The notes under the pieces are model-generated. The model saw only the letters and a list, made by a program, of their open reading frames with translations. It was not told the origin of the DNA and ran no database searches. From Enoplosus armatus (Eukaryota; Chordata; Actinopteri; Centrarchiformes; Enoplosidae): 64,000 nt of DNA. The stretch is taken from positions 17,381,704 to 17,445,703 of the forward strand of contig NC_092188.1 of the NCBI RefSeq assembly GCF_043641665.1, in the 5' to 3' direction. The position numbers and the translations under genes are program-made. Shown in pieces: positions 35,037-46,512 of this stretch; positions within the stretch are counted from its first letter, which is position 1; each line of letters opens with the position of its first letter.

Positions 35037-36900
35037 GAGGGGAAGCCTACGTCACCGCAACGAGGAATAACCTCTCAGTTTTTTTTTTGCCATTGTGCTT
35101 TTGCAACAGACACAGAAAACCGGATTGAGTCACATTTTGAGAGAATGTTATCAGAACGCTTTGGGGAACATTATCTGATGTATGAATCACATTACAAAGA
35201 GTGAAATAAGAATTAAGAAGGATGTCTACACGCTATCTAGTTAAACTGACTACCAGTCTGGGGCCTTAGACTAATGCACTAATGCTGAAACAATTTTGTA
35301 TAAAAGGGGAATGATTTAAACACTTGATGTTACTCTCTTAGTAGCCAAACACCCGGAACATCTGTCTGATAAAGGTGTCATAGGTGAAAGGTTTGCAGTT
35401 AATTCCACTCATAAGATCAGATCTCTCAGTTGTCTTCTAACAGTAGCTTGCTGGAAAAGGTTTATGTCCATCTTTATAACATATCGCTGTTCCTAAACAT
35501 ATCTTGCCATCTGTACTTGAATTCAGTAGTTTTAACTGGAACACTGTACAAAATGTGTGCCAATGAAAGCAAATTTAAATGGTTTATGCTACTTTTAGAT
35601 CTTTTTTTTTGTTCTGATCTTGTTTTTTTTTTACCACAGTTAAGTTATGGATGCCTTATACTGTTGCTCAATCAGTGTTATGTATATGATATTTACTGTA
35701 AAAAGTCTATATGGGGTGCAATAAGTTGGTTCTGATGATGTTTCCATATTTCAACAACTTAATATTTGTTCATCAAATTAACTGAAAACTTAAGTACACT
35801 TAAGAAAACAATGGATAGATCCATTGACAATATTTGATTTTTTGTTTAAGTGTATTGTTTTATCCAGATCTGGTCCATAATGCCAACTTCTACAGTTCTT
35901 GGCTCTGAGGAGTAGTAAGGTGGTTGTGACTAGTGCCTTTTAGCTCAATGTGCTCCTGTTTTAGCTTCTACCCTTCATTTGTGCTGTTGTTTAAAACCTA
36001 AAGACATTGTCATACATGGTCAGTGTCCTGCAGACGCTTCCATACTTGTACAGTAGAGATATGACTGACTGTGCCTTTGATGTTTAATATATTATAGAAA
36101 TTAAGTTGAACCTTTCCTTTCCTTGACATTTCAACAATTTTGAAGAACTGTTATTGAAGTATATCAATGGTGGATGTCACCATGAGCAAAGAGAGTTTTT
36201 TAATCAACAAGTCATTACCAATATGTTGTGGCTATGTAATACAAACCACTAGTCGTAGGAAAGCAGTAGTTTAGGTTATCAATGAAGGTGTTACTGCATT
36301 CCATTCTGCTCCTCTGTAGGTGACGTTTACAGTATGGAGTAGCTATGGTTGATTGAGGGAGAGTGGACCTCTGCCATTAAATGGCATAGTTATGGATGAA
36401 GTAGAATGTCCACGCTGAATCATATTTAGAATGAAGAAAACCCTAGAGCGTCTATATTCAGGTGTAAACGCTGGCTGCTGTGGATTGAGAGTAAAGGGAG
36501 TTGAATTCCTAGTTTTATAGAGATTTAATTTATGCTCAGTTTCAACACTCAAAAAATATTCTGTTGTATGTTTTATCCTGAGAGTGAAAACCTTAAGAGA
36601 TTTTCTGTTTTGTTCTTTTTTTCTCTCACTAACTAGAAAGGATTGTTTCATACCTGCTAGATGGTTTCATCTACACACAAAAGCCTACAGCACATTGTAG
36701 CAGTGTATATTTTGTAAACTTAAGAAAGATCATCGCCGTGAAAGATTTGATAGAGAGCTATTTCACTGATAGTGTGAAATTTCTATAAGCTATTGCTTTT
36801 CAAGTTTTAAATGCACAATGTTTTTTGCGGGGGGAAGGTTGCACAGTTATTTTTGTCTACCCTAATTTTTGATTCAATAAATAATTTTATAATCAACTTG
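35037..36900 (+). other. cobl: cobl 3' UTR (about 1.86 kb)
   Basis: Follows the stop codon without a recognisable intron and is AT-rich, as expected for a vertebrate 3' UTR. The end is placed about 20 bases beyond the AATAAA at 36876. No coding potential is seen. Confidence 0.65.
36876..36881 (+). terminator. cobl: cobl polyadenylation signal AATAAA
   Basis: Canonical hexamer in ttgattcAATAAAtaatttta. It is the best-placed signal after the cobl stop codon, with TG/T-rich sequence further on. It was chosen by position; transcript data are needed to confirm that it is the used site. Confidence 0.6.
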
Positions 36901-39900
36901 CAGCTGACATTCCTTTATTTTAGCCTTATTCGATAAGAATTAGCATTTTTTGCTCTCAAGTAGCATTGAGCAGATGGTGGTATGAATCTTGCCCTGGAAA
37001 GCATCATTCTGATGTGCCTGTGCCATTCCCATCACTGTGGTTGCCTGTAGATTGAGGTCATCCTGCTGTCCTTATGAAATATATTGTAGCTCCAATCTCA
37101 CCACAGATGAGCTACTATTCCGGGCAGCAGCTCATGGCCCTGACTCATCACTGTATGGTCACAAGGAATGACTCTCATAGAACTTGAAAATAACCTGCAT
37201 TCCTGATTCCTGAAACACAAGTCATTGTGCCCCTCCACCTTCCTCCAGAACACAAGTGAACGATGCAAAATCACACGGAGACACACGGTGAGAAATCTCT
37301 GATGTATTGTCATTAGTCTGGTGGTTAAGTTGGTGAAACTCGTTTGCTAGCATGTGTGCAAGGTCTGATCGAAAGTGAAGCAACATAAAACTGTACACTT
37401 TCTATCAACTCACCCATCATAAACAAATACTGTTTCTCTTTAAATAACTATCTTCTTTTGAGTGCTGGTGTTCCCAGATAAAACGTGAAATGCTGCATCT
37501 TTATGGTCTCATTTTCAGGGGTATGACTGACCAGTGCAGGGCGATGTTCAGTCAGTTCTAACAGTGGAGTAAGTCAGAGAGTGCACAAGGGCGATCTTGG
37601 CTGTGCTGGCCAGCGAGAGCGGTAAATTCCTGCAGAGGACCACAGGCTCTTTTGTGGGTCAAAAATCCATGCTCACTCTGCAGCCATTCAAATCTGCCTT
37701 ACAAATCTCTGAAGGGTGTGCGTGAGTGATATTTTTGTTGTGAGTATGTACGTGTGTTTGAGTTTGTGCCTGTGTTACGGTTCCAAACCATTCTGACCAT
37801 ACCGACGACGTAAAGAACCCCTGAATCAAGAATTACCAGAAGATCACGCCACATAATACAGTAAACACAATAAATTCATTTAGGCCTGGTGAGCTTTGGT
37901 TACGCATTTACCAACCTTATTGATACGTTTATTTGCTGCCATAACAGGTTCCCATGTAGGCCTGAGGCAGGGAAGATAATGTTACACATCACCATGCCAG
38001 TCATGGTGTTGACTAATCAGGTTTTTATCATATCATTTAGATCACATTTGTATAGGTTGTTTAGATGTGGGTGTGAGACATTTTGTAGGATGTTCTTCCT
38101 TTTTTTTTTAACTCAAAGATGAGCAATAAATAATGGGGGGGGGGGTGTTGAGTTCCCTCTGTGGCAGCTCTTACTAAAAGCATACCATCCATGGTCCTGT
38201 GAGACACTTCAGTGAAAGCCGTTCACCAATTGCCCTGGCTTATATTACACAGCTTTGTTAGTCTTGACTGGCCGACTTATGAGTGATGGACACCGACTAT
38301 CAGCAGGGGTTTGTATTGACTTTGTTTTCCAATGTTGGGCAGTCTACTATGTATCTGATCAATCAATTTGAACAAAAGGCCCGTGTGATGCTGAATGTCT
38401 GATGAGGTGAAATCAACATAATGTGTGTTTGGTTTATGTCTCAGTGCCAGTCTCACAGGAAGAAGGCTTTGTTGCACGGTGGTATCCAGAATATGAGTGA
38501 CATGATGCGCTTTTGCATGTAAGTATGTGTGTGATGCAACGGCTGCACAATGCCTGCTCTTTGAGAGCGTGTTTACACATTGAGGGGGCACAGTGTGAGC
38601 CCTGATCCAGACACACACACACAGCTCAGACTGATGACCTTTTGCTCTTCAGACTCCCATGGTGTGTTCCCATCACTTATCCAAGTCTGAAATATCACAG
38701 GCAGTATGAAAAATGAACTGGGGCAATCCCTGGTGTCACTTCAGCCTGAGGCAGAGCTTTATCTGAGAGTTATGTGGGGGTCAATTCAAGTCACTCCTAC
38801 TAAATGTTTTATTAATCTCCATATGTTTTCAGCAAGTTACCAGTCTAAATCGCAATAACACATGAGCTGAATATACACCTCTTGATATTGCTCTCAGTAT
38901 TACAAACATCACAAGGTCTTATGCAACACCCTCACAAAGCTCAGGGGGATAGAAACACAACAGTACCAGGAAGGTAACTCTGGTGCAATGAGATCTGACC
39001 CCCACTTGTGAAATATACGTACCTCACAGCCACCGGTGTTTTTTTTCTGATGGTGCTTGTCAGAGCAGGGCTTTTAATTAAAAATGGAGCGTTGTCCTTA
39101 ACTTCAGTCTCAAGGTGTATCATAGCAGTATTCTTGCCATGTGACCACCCTGGTTTACCACTTTAGTCCTGAAAAGTTTAGTAATAATCTGTAACACTGA
39201 CATACATACATTCCTCGCTACAGCCAGTTAACACACATATAGTAATTTACCTTGTTTATGAAAATCATTTGCTGTGCAAGCATCAATCTAACAGCGTCAC
39301 ATACGTCTTTTAGAGGCAGAAAGGAAACTAGTTGTCAAATTAGTACAGTGAAAACCATAACACAATATTTACAATGATATAGAAGCATATATGTGATAGT
39401 ATATGTGAATATATATTTAGGTAGCCTGTCCCTTAAAACCACAAAGTATAGGAAACTTCAGGCATGAAATGAAGCATTTTAAATTTAGTTTGTATTAATG
39501 GTGTGAATGGATTAAGCACTGTTTTAGGTATATTAAGCACTTTTTAAAGGGTGTTCATTTCTAAGAGAGAAATTAGTATTATGAGAAATGATAATGATAT
39601 AAATCTGATTATTTAAAATCTGTGATATTGATGGAGGGTGGTTAAAGTCGGTTTTCCATATAGATGAGGTGATGCAACAACTTGTCAGAAAAGTCAGAGC
39701 GAAATCTTCTGTTGTTGAGCAACTGCACTTTCTTTAAAATTATGTTAAAGGAGCTTTTAAAAACAATAACAATAACAACAATAACAACTTATAATAAGTT
39801 AAAAATATTTATACACTCTGCGACCCCCCTCTTTTTATTCGCTTTGTTTCGCTCAAAAGGCTCAGACCTATGTGTGTTTTACAACAGCACACACTCACAC

Positions 39901-39949
39901 ACAACTCAACTTGCCAGTGAGACAGCTCTTCAAAAAAAAGCGGAATCCT
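36901..39949. other. intergenic region between cobl and grb10
   Basis: About 3 kb with no convincing exon on either strand. It includes a run of 11 G at 38135-38145. I recognise no transposon or RNA gene in it. Confidence 0.6.
38135..38145. repeat. poly-G run
   Basis: Eleven consecutive G bases, a simple homopolymer. Confidence 0.95.
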
Positions 39950-40099
39950 CTGAACACGCCCTTATTCCCATAAGACGTGAACGCCGCATTAATCACCCCT
40001 CACTTGTGGGCGTGGTCTAGCCTAAAGGGGAGGGGTTGTTTGCGTGCGTGCGTGCGTGTGTGTTTGTGTGCGTGTATGTGTGTATGTGTCCTCCCTGGC

Positions 40100-40313
40100 C
40101 GCATGAGATGAGCTGCCTGCAGTCTTTGCGGCCACTGTTTTCGCCTCCTGCTCCTCTTCTCTTCCTTTCCTCTGTCTATCTGTCCAGTCCGAGAATGTTG
40201 ACCGCCGAGGCCTGATCCAGCGCCGCCGACTGTCCCTTCATCTCCAGACCGCCTGCCACTCTCCGTGTTTGTCTCTGAGGGTCGTAGCCTGTCTCCGCTG
40301 CTCAGGCTGTAAG
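40100..40313 (+). other. grb10: grb10 non-coding first exon (5' end approximate)
   Basis: The 3' boundary is set by a strong donor, CTGTAAG|gtgagt, at 40313/40314. The start is an estimate, since no TSS signal is decisive. The exon lies in the CpG-rich block and contains an upstream ATG at 40195 with a 6-codon frame. It is linked to grb10 because the next exon begins with 5' UTR behind a good acceptor and nothing coding lies between. Another grb10 promoter could exist outside it. Confidence 0.55.
40195..40215 (+). promoter_or_regulatory. grb10: upstream ORF in grb10 5' UTR
   Basis: ATG TTG ACC GCC GAG GCC TGA encodes MLTAEA and a stop wholly within the inferred first exon. If transcribed, it could dampen translation from the main start codon at 52976. 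Confidence 0.4.
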
Positions 40314-40872
40314 GTGAGTGCACGTTCGGGGATGAAGACGCTGTTCTCATGCGCGTTGTAGCGTTGTAGGGATGGGATGGGGGGTAAGAAGTCCGCGGAG
40401 CACTCTCCACGCACTCACTGCGTGTAATAATAAAAGTTTAATGGGCTGTTGTGATGACACGCACTGTTCTGTTTTGCGGGTCGGAACACATGTGCGCAAG
40501 CACTGCGCGTAACCGCCTAGCGGGACCTGGGTGCATGCCGTCCTCTCTGACAACGTAGCGGCCAGTCATTGAACTTTGAAAACGTGTTTGTTCATCGGAC
40601 CGGGGCTGTTGCATTCAACTATACTGACTTCACTGTATTCCCGCTGGTGGAAAGCTTCCGCCGAAGACTGTTCCGGGGTCAGTACGCGTGCTGATTAACT
40701 GCCTGAATCTCGTGCTCTTCTCTGCACCTTTCCCAACATTTACTGTGATTCGAGTCTCGTGGGGAACAGTATTTGGATCCCAAGAGCCTGCCTTGTTTAC
40801 ACTTGCGTAACAGCACTCTACAGTGGCCCATAGCCTACTTTCTATCCAGTAGGACTTCAGCTCCCCGCGTTG

Positions 40873-40888
40873 CCCCCCCCCCCCCCCC
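40873..40888. repeat. poly-C run
   Basis: Sixteen consecutive C bases. Confidence 0.95.
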
Positions 40889-41011
40889 AACCCCAACTCA
40901 ATTCTGTGAGAGTTTCACCAGTCTCGCCTTATCCTTTTGGCAGCATTTGCTTAGGGAGTGGGGAGGGGGAGAAAGAGGCGTTTTCCCAGGGATACTCTTG
41001 TAGCTCTACTG

Positions 41012-41110
41012 CAGTGGTTCCCAAAGTGGGCTCCTGGGACTCCCAAGGGGTCCTTGGGTGGCTTCAACAGGGTCCCCAGCAAGGGGAGGACATGTTGAGT
41101 TGAATCAGGT
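41012..41110 (+). mobile_element. possible hAT-type transposon fragment
   Basis: CAGTGGTTCCCAAAGTGGGC resembles the CAGTGGTTCnCAA terminus typical of vertebrate hAT non-autonomous elements, followed by cccaaggggtccttgg phrasing. I could not find the matching inverted terminus or an 8-bp target duplication, so this may be only one end of an old element. Confidence 0.35.
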
Positions 41111-44100
41111 TTGGTTGGAGCCACCACAGCTTAACACACTAAGAAGAAGAGGTTTTAATCACTGAGCTGACTGTAAAAAGTGTTATCAGAACACTTCTTA
41201 AGCAAGTCCGAATGAATCAATACTGAATCAATACAACAGCAAAAGCACTCCCAGAGGTGGGTTAGTGGGTGTGTTGGGAAGTCTTATAAAATTGCGCTCC
41301 TTGATGTGAAAATCTTTAGGAATAGCCTGCTCGTTCATCCTCAAGCCTTCACTAAATCCAGCTATTTCCCAAATACTATAAATGTACACTGTAGCTGTAG
41401 ATGCACCACTCACATTTTATACTCCTGTTGTTTCATTGACATTTGTTTTAAAACCCTACTGCAGCTTATATCAAGTCAATAATAGGATACTTTGTCTCCG
41501 TTATACAATACTTTGAGAAAGTACGTTTAATGATGGCTAACGCTAATAGAAAGGGTGAGTGAGTGAGAGAGCCTGATCTTTATCTAATCTAGCTTTATGT
41601 GTATTAACGTCTTGACAAAGCAAGTCTTCATAGATCACAGTCTAATCTGCCCTGTCATGTGGGCACTCTTCCAAATCAATTTCTTTATTGGCTGCATGCG
41701 GCTTCTGCAGAAAGTTGCATAACCGCCCAAATTTATGATTCTGGGAACTATTGACGTTGGCCTGTGTGTTCCGAATGCAGATCAGGGCTCTCTCTGGGAA
41801 TGTGGAGTTAGACTGGAAGGAGGCACTTAGGGACTCATGCACATGGTGAGATTTTGTTGGTAGTGCATCCCAAGTCTGTTCTTTTAGTGCACATTTTCAT
41901 GGGAAAAACCTGAGATAAAAGCAGTTTCTCCTGAGGGTTCAAAAAACATAGGATGCACCTACATTTGTGTTTGTCAGCTGCACAGGCAGAGCTACTGATC
42001 TTCCATTTGCATAGGTGGGACCTCTGTGATTTGGGAAATACTGGTTAAAACCAAGCCGCAAGCATGTCTTGTATTGTGTCCGGTGGTTTTGAGGACATGT
42101 AGCATTCAGCACTTACTGGGTTAATTACTGTTGAATACATTAAAATTCCATATACTGTATATTTATTAGTATGTCTTAAATTCAACCTCAACATGCCTTT
42201 CAGATTTAAGGCACAGTCAGCGACCTCTCTGGGGTCACTGAAGTGAAACACACAATTGCTGATATTCCACTCAACTTGGCAACCTACACCGGAGCACTTA
42301 AATACTGCACACATGCATGGTCCTCTGCATGCTAGCCTCTAAAGTGTACTTGAATATGAAGTAGTTTGGTCACGTGGCTCCTGCTACATACAGTCTACAT
42401 GCCTGTCTTTTCAAGCATGGGATTTTTCTGACACTCTCCAATTCACAACCAAAGAGGATTTCTCTCTTCCTTGCCCCTGCCCATTATTTCCTGCTTTCTT
42501 TCATTTAATTATGTTGTGGTCACATCTCCGTGCACATGGCAACCGCTCTAGCTGCGGTTTCTTTCACCCCCTCAGCACCAGTCCTGCTATTTCAAGTCCA
42601 TGCTCAGTAAGCACAGGCATGACAGGGCATGAACTCTGCAAGGCTACAGGCTGCCAAAAGGCTGCTGACTGCACATATTGCACATAATTATACTTGCAAT
42701 AAGCTATACTCAAGTCGCTCTAGGATTCAGACTTGTGTGTTTTGTCTTATGAGAAACTAAAATGCATTTGGTTCTGCTGCTCATACTCCGTTGGGTTTTG
42801 ATTGAAATACTGTATGCTTGGCAGTGATCATCCCAGAGATTTGTTGCATAACCAAAACCTGAGCCTCATTTGAAACGTTAGCACTTGAAACTGATGCACA
42901 AATGCATGCAGATTGGATACCACCCTTGTCCTCACTTGTATGTGCATAGTTTCAGCTGCCATCCAAGGGGAAAAGTGGCAGAGATATCCTATTAGCTGGT
43001 ATTGGTGGTATAAGAGCTTGTGGTCGTGCTCTAGGCAGCATTCCATTGGGTCTTGCGTCAGCCAGCAGTCATTCAGCACTGGTTAGTCTAGGCTTATACA
43101 CTGTTAATACCCCCTCCCTGATGTCATGACACCATTAACCCAAGCCTACTGGGGGGACCACGGCGCAGTTCGTGTCAGTCGACTGGCTCTGCCTGGATCT
43201 AAAAGCAGAGGAAGTTCACACTCTGTACCAAAATGCTCAGCTGGGCTGTCAGTTGTCAAAAAGTTGTTTTTTGGCTAAAGGTTAGGTTTGTGCTCAGTTG
43301 CATAATCAGGCATAATTTCTAAATACTTACTCTTCTCTCTACTGTCAAAATGTTCTACATTGGGTTCAGTTCCCACATGCTTGGCCTTAACGTTTGCATT
43401 TTGGTTGTTTAAACTGCTACTTAACCACAAGTTAACAGTTCTTGTGACTAATGTGACCGCTTACTGTTGACATTATAGCCCAATTAATGCTTAATGTACT
43501 CTGTATCTCAACTATAACTGCTGAGTAATCATGTTCTGCTTTGTAAGGAGTCATTTCTAAGAATCTAAACACTAGACAGAGGAAAAACTTAGCGGTATTA
43601 TTCTTCCCACTCCTCCTCCATACTGCAAATATGGACCTGTACAAACCCGATTCTCACCACTTTCCACTTGTGACCTGAGGTGATGCAATGCTTGCTTGTC
43701 TAACCACCAAAGTGTACAGTGGATTGGGTTTCTCACTGTCTGGTGTTGGTCCAAATGTGGCTGAAACCCAAGCCTGTGTGAGAGGCAAGAATGTTGCCTT
43801 TATTCTGTAGGTAACTGAACACCTGAGGGACCAAATGCTCGGGTGCGTACAGGTAATGTGGTGTGGATGCACGAAATGATCTCTCTAACACCCCCCCGCT
43901 CTCATGTTCTCTTGCATTTATCTCTATGTGTCTGTCATCTCTCAGTCTATCTTTGTCTTTTTGTCTATCTGTCTCCCCCATTGTGTGCTCCCCTCAACTG
44001 TCTGTTTCTTTAGCTAGAGTATTTTTCTCCCAGTTTCGCTGTCTTTATCTCTGTCTGTCTTTCTCCATTGTTCTGCAATGCAAAATCAAAACAAGCCATG

Positions 44101-44634
44101 GTTAGTTGGCTTTGGTACATGTACCGTATGATTTAAAAGCAAAATCAGCCTTTTTTCCCCAGAAACATTTCCCAGTGCAAAAACGTCAGAACAATACAGG
44201 CCTTTTGCTGTTCTTGACTTATAGCACTGTCCTAAACCTCACTCTGATTCCCTCTCACGCTCTGAATATAGCACTTTTGACCATGCATGCTTGTATTTTG
44301 CATTTTCGGCCCTGGGCTTAGAGTGGTGTACTTTGGTACTTAGGAATACGACTTACCTTAAGTCCTTCTTAATATGATTTTTTTCCAGCCAGCCAAATTT
44401 GTTAGCATTCCAAAGATTAAGTAAGTAAAATAAATCCTGTTCCCCTTTCCCCTCAAGTGGTCATGTAGAACTCTCTTTACTGATACCAGTTTTACTCACA
44501 AGGCCACTTGCACAGACCAGCTTCATGTTCCTGAATAAAAGGAGATATAATGTGACAGTTCTGTGTATTTTACAGCATCAGTCAGCAGCAGATATAGTAA
44601 AGATGGTGTTATGAGAGGGCGAATCCATCTAATG

Positions 44635-44653
44635 TAGCCCTCTGGTGCCACCA
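44635..44653 (-). promoter_or_regulatory. CTCF-like motif in grb10 intron 1
   Basis: On the minus strand this reads TGGTGGCACCAGAGGGCTA. The CACCAGAGGGC core differs from the CTCF core CACCAGGGGGC at one tolerated position. Confidence 0.4.
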
Positions 44654-45330
44654 TTACAGCCAACTTGTGCACAAGCACAATCGTTCCCAAGCCCCGTCCA
44701 TTCATCTATGCCATTGCATAAGACCAGTTCTCCCAAGCAGCCCAATGAAATCCTCATCCAATTAGGCACTGTCCACGTTTCCAAAAGGCCTTTCTCTCAT
44801 AGACTGGTGCTATTCAGCCTCCCCCGGCATGACATCAGGCCCTCTCTTATAGCCCCACTTTACGCTGCTGCTCTCAAATAATGAAAGCTGCCAATTAATG
44901 ACTAATCAACATGTGCAACAAGCACATCCAGTGAGGAGTGACTACCATCTAATCTGCTGATTAAAACAGAAGACAGAGATGCTCTGTTCAACTCTCTCTC
45001 CTTGTCTTTCAGTGTTGCATTGCTGCAGAAACAACAGCCAGCTAACACACACACACACTCTTATACTCTATGACCTCATTTGAGAAGCTTGAAAGCTGAT
45101 AATAGGAATTATTTGCAATTTTCATTTTAGACTTTCTTGGAATACCAAAGGTTTTTACTGGTATTCAGTGTTGTTTGTTAGTGTAATACCATGCACTGCC
45201 TACAGTAGACAATAATAGTTTGACCATTTATTTTTACCTTTTTGTATTTCATGATCCACTGTTGTGAGGACCTAATTCTGTCCAGTTTTTCTTTGGTGTA
45301 ATCTAATGACTTGGCTAGACTATTTTCATG

Positions 45331-45715
45331 TTAACCCTTTATCACCGAGTGTGTCGTAGGAGACACGTTTGCGCAAGCGCACTTTGGATTACAATAATTA
45401 CATCACGGTTTGCGGTATCGGAAAAATTCCAACGGTTTCTGAAAGCTGAGACGTTGCGCTTTACAGCCAGGTTTAGGTTTTAAAGGGTTAAAACCTAAGC
45501 CTCAAAATGTCTGCCTGGACTTTTTTGCTTATTTTGACTGAGAGGCGCGAGTGAAATTACCGTATTGACACCACATTGGCTGTAAAGCGCAACATCTCGG
45601 CTTTCAGAAACCGCTGGAATTTTTCCGATAGCGCAAACTGCGACGTAATTAGGGTAATCCAAAGTGCGCTGGCGCAAAGGTGTCGCTGACGACACACTCG
45701 GTGTTAAAGGGTTAA
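45331..45715. mobile_element. palindromic MITE with TTAA flanks (piggyBac-like)
   Basis: The element spans 45335-45711 and is bounded on both sides by TTAA (45331-45334 and 45712-45715), the target-site duplication characteristic of piggyBac. It begins CCCTTTATCACCGAGTGTGT and ends with the near-exact reverse complement. The inverted arms are each 134 bases (45335-45468 and 45578-45711) and match at about 90% by eye, with a 109-base centre. It has no transposase frame, so it would be non-autonomous. The centre contains another AAAGGG-TTAA terminus (45482-45491). Confidence 0.82.
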
Positions 45716-46143
45716 AGTACAAGATCATTTGTGAGTTGCAGGAATAAAAAAAATACATGTTTTAAGGGTTGCCTTCTGAGCTAAAGGCTGGTGGGAATCA
45801 GAGGAGGAATATCCAGCCAGCAGCAACACAGTACAGTCGAGCAGGTAACCTATATTTCCACCCGTACCATTCCCCGTCTCACATACAGCACATTTCTATA
45901 GGTTCCCTCGCCATAGGAAGTTTTGATAACTCACAGCGTCAGGCTAAATATTCTCACTTAAGGTGTCTGGCTACTTTAAACATATACAGTAGAATAATAG
46001 ACCTCCCCTCTCTAGGGGTTGGGTTATGGTCAGTACATCCACTTCAATGGGCTCTCCACATGTCCCCAGACGCCAAGTTGGAGCCGTGCCATTTCTTGAA
46101 TTAAGACGCTGTTTATGTTCTGGACTGGAGCGGGGCAGGATGA

Positions 46144-46171
46144 GGGTAGGGGGTCCGGGGCTGGGCAAGGG
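46144..46171 (+). promoter_or_regulatory. G-quadruplex-type motif
   Basis: Five G-runs (GGG, GGGGG, GGGG, GGG, GGG) separated by loops of two to three bases, on the sense strand of grb10 intron 1. The pattern meets the standard G4 rule. Folding is predicted, not shown. Confidence 0.5.
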
Positions 46172-46449
46172 TTTGGAGGAGAGGGAGGTAGCTGGTGCGG
46201 TTACAGTGCAGCATGGGTTAACAGTGCAAATCAGGCGAGTGGGAGCAGGCTTGCGAAATTCTGGGAATATTCAAGGTTGAAACTTTCCATGGGAATTAAC
46301 GGGAATGAATTGGAAATATAGGGGTTATTTGTTCAGGCGCTATTTACCATGTCATATGCAGACATAATTGTGAACCCTTAGTTGAGTTGAACTTTAATTA
46401 AATGAGTTGACCCCTTTGTTCATGAACAGAACGTTCTTTGAAAACATAA

Positions 46450-46512
46450 ATCCATTAATTTGCCAAATAAATCCATTAATTTGTCAAATACATCCTTTAA
46501 TTTGTCAAATAC
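46450..46512. repeat. 21-bp tandem repeat, three units
   Basis: Three consecutive 21-base units of the form ATCC(A/T)TTAATTTG(C/T)CAAATA(A/C), differing at only three positions overall. Confidence 0.92.

Larger units (their letters stand above)
39950..40700 (+). promoter_or_regulatory. grb10: CpG-rich putative grb10 promoter region
   Basis: CpG dinucleotides become frequent here (for example acgtgaacgccgc, ccgcatg, gcgccgccga, gcgcgtaaccgcc), in contrast to the CpG-poor surroundings. A GGGCGTGG KLF/Sp-type box lies at 40008-40015 and GGGGAGGGG is nearby. There is no clear TATA box. It sits immediately upstream of and over the inferred non-coding first exon, so a CpG-island promoter is the natural reading. 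Confidence 0.6.

Noticed and set aside
45971..46168. Minus-strand frame of 65 codons over the GC-rich island
   Set aside because: No family recognised and no splice support. It was briefly considered as a retroelement remnant, but no reverse transcriptase or integrase motif is visible.
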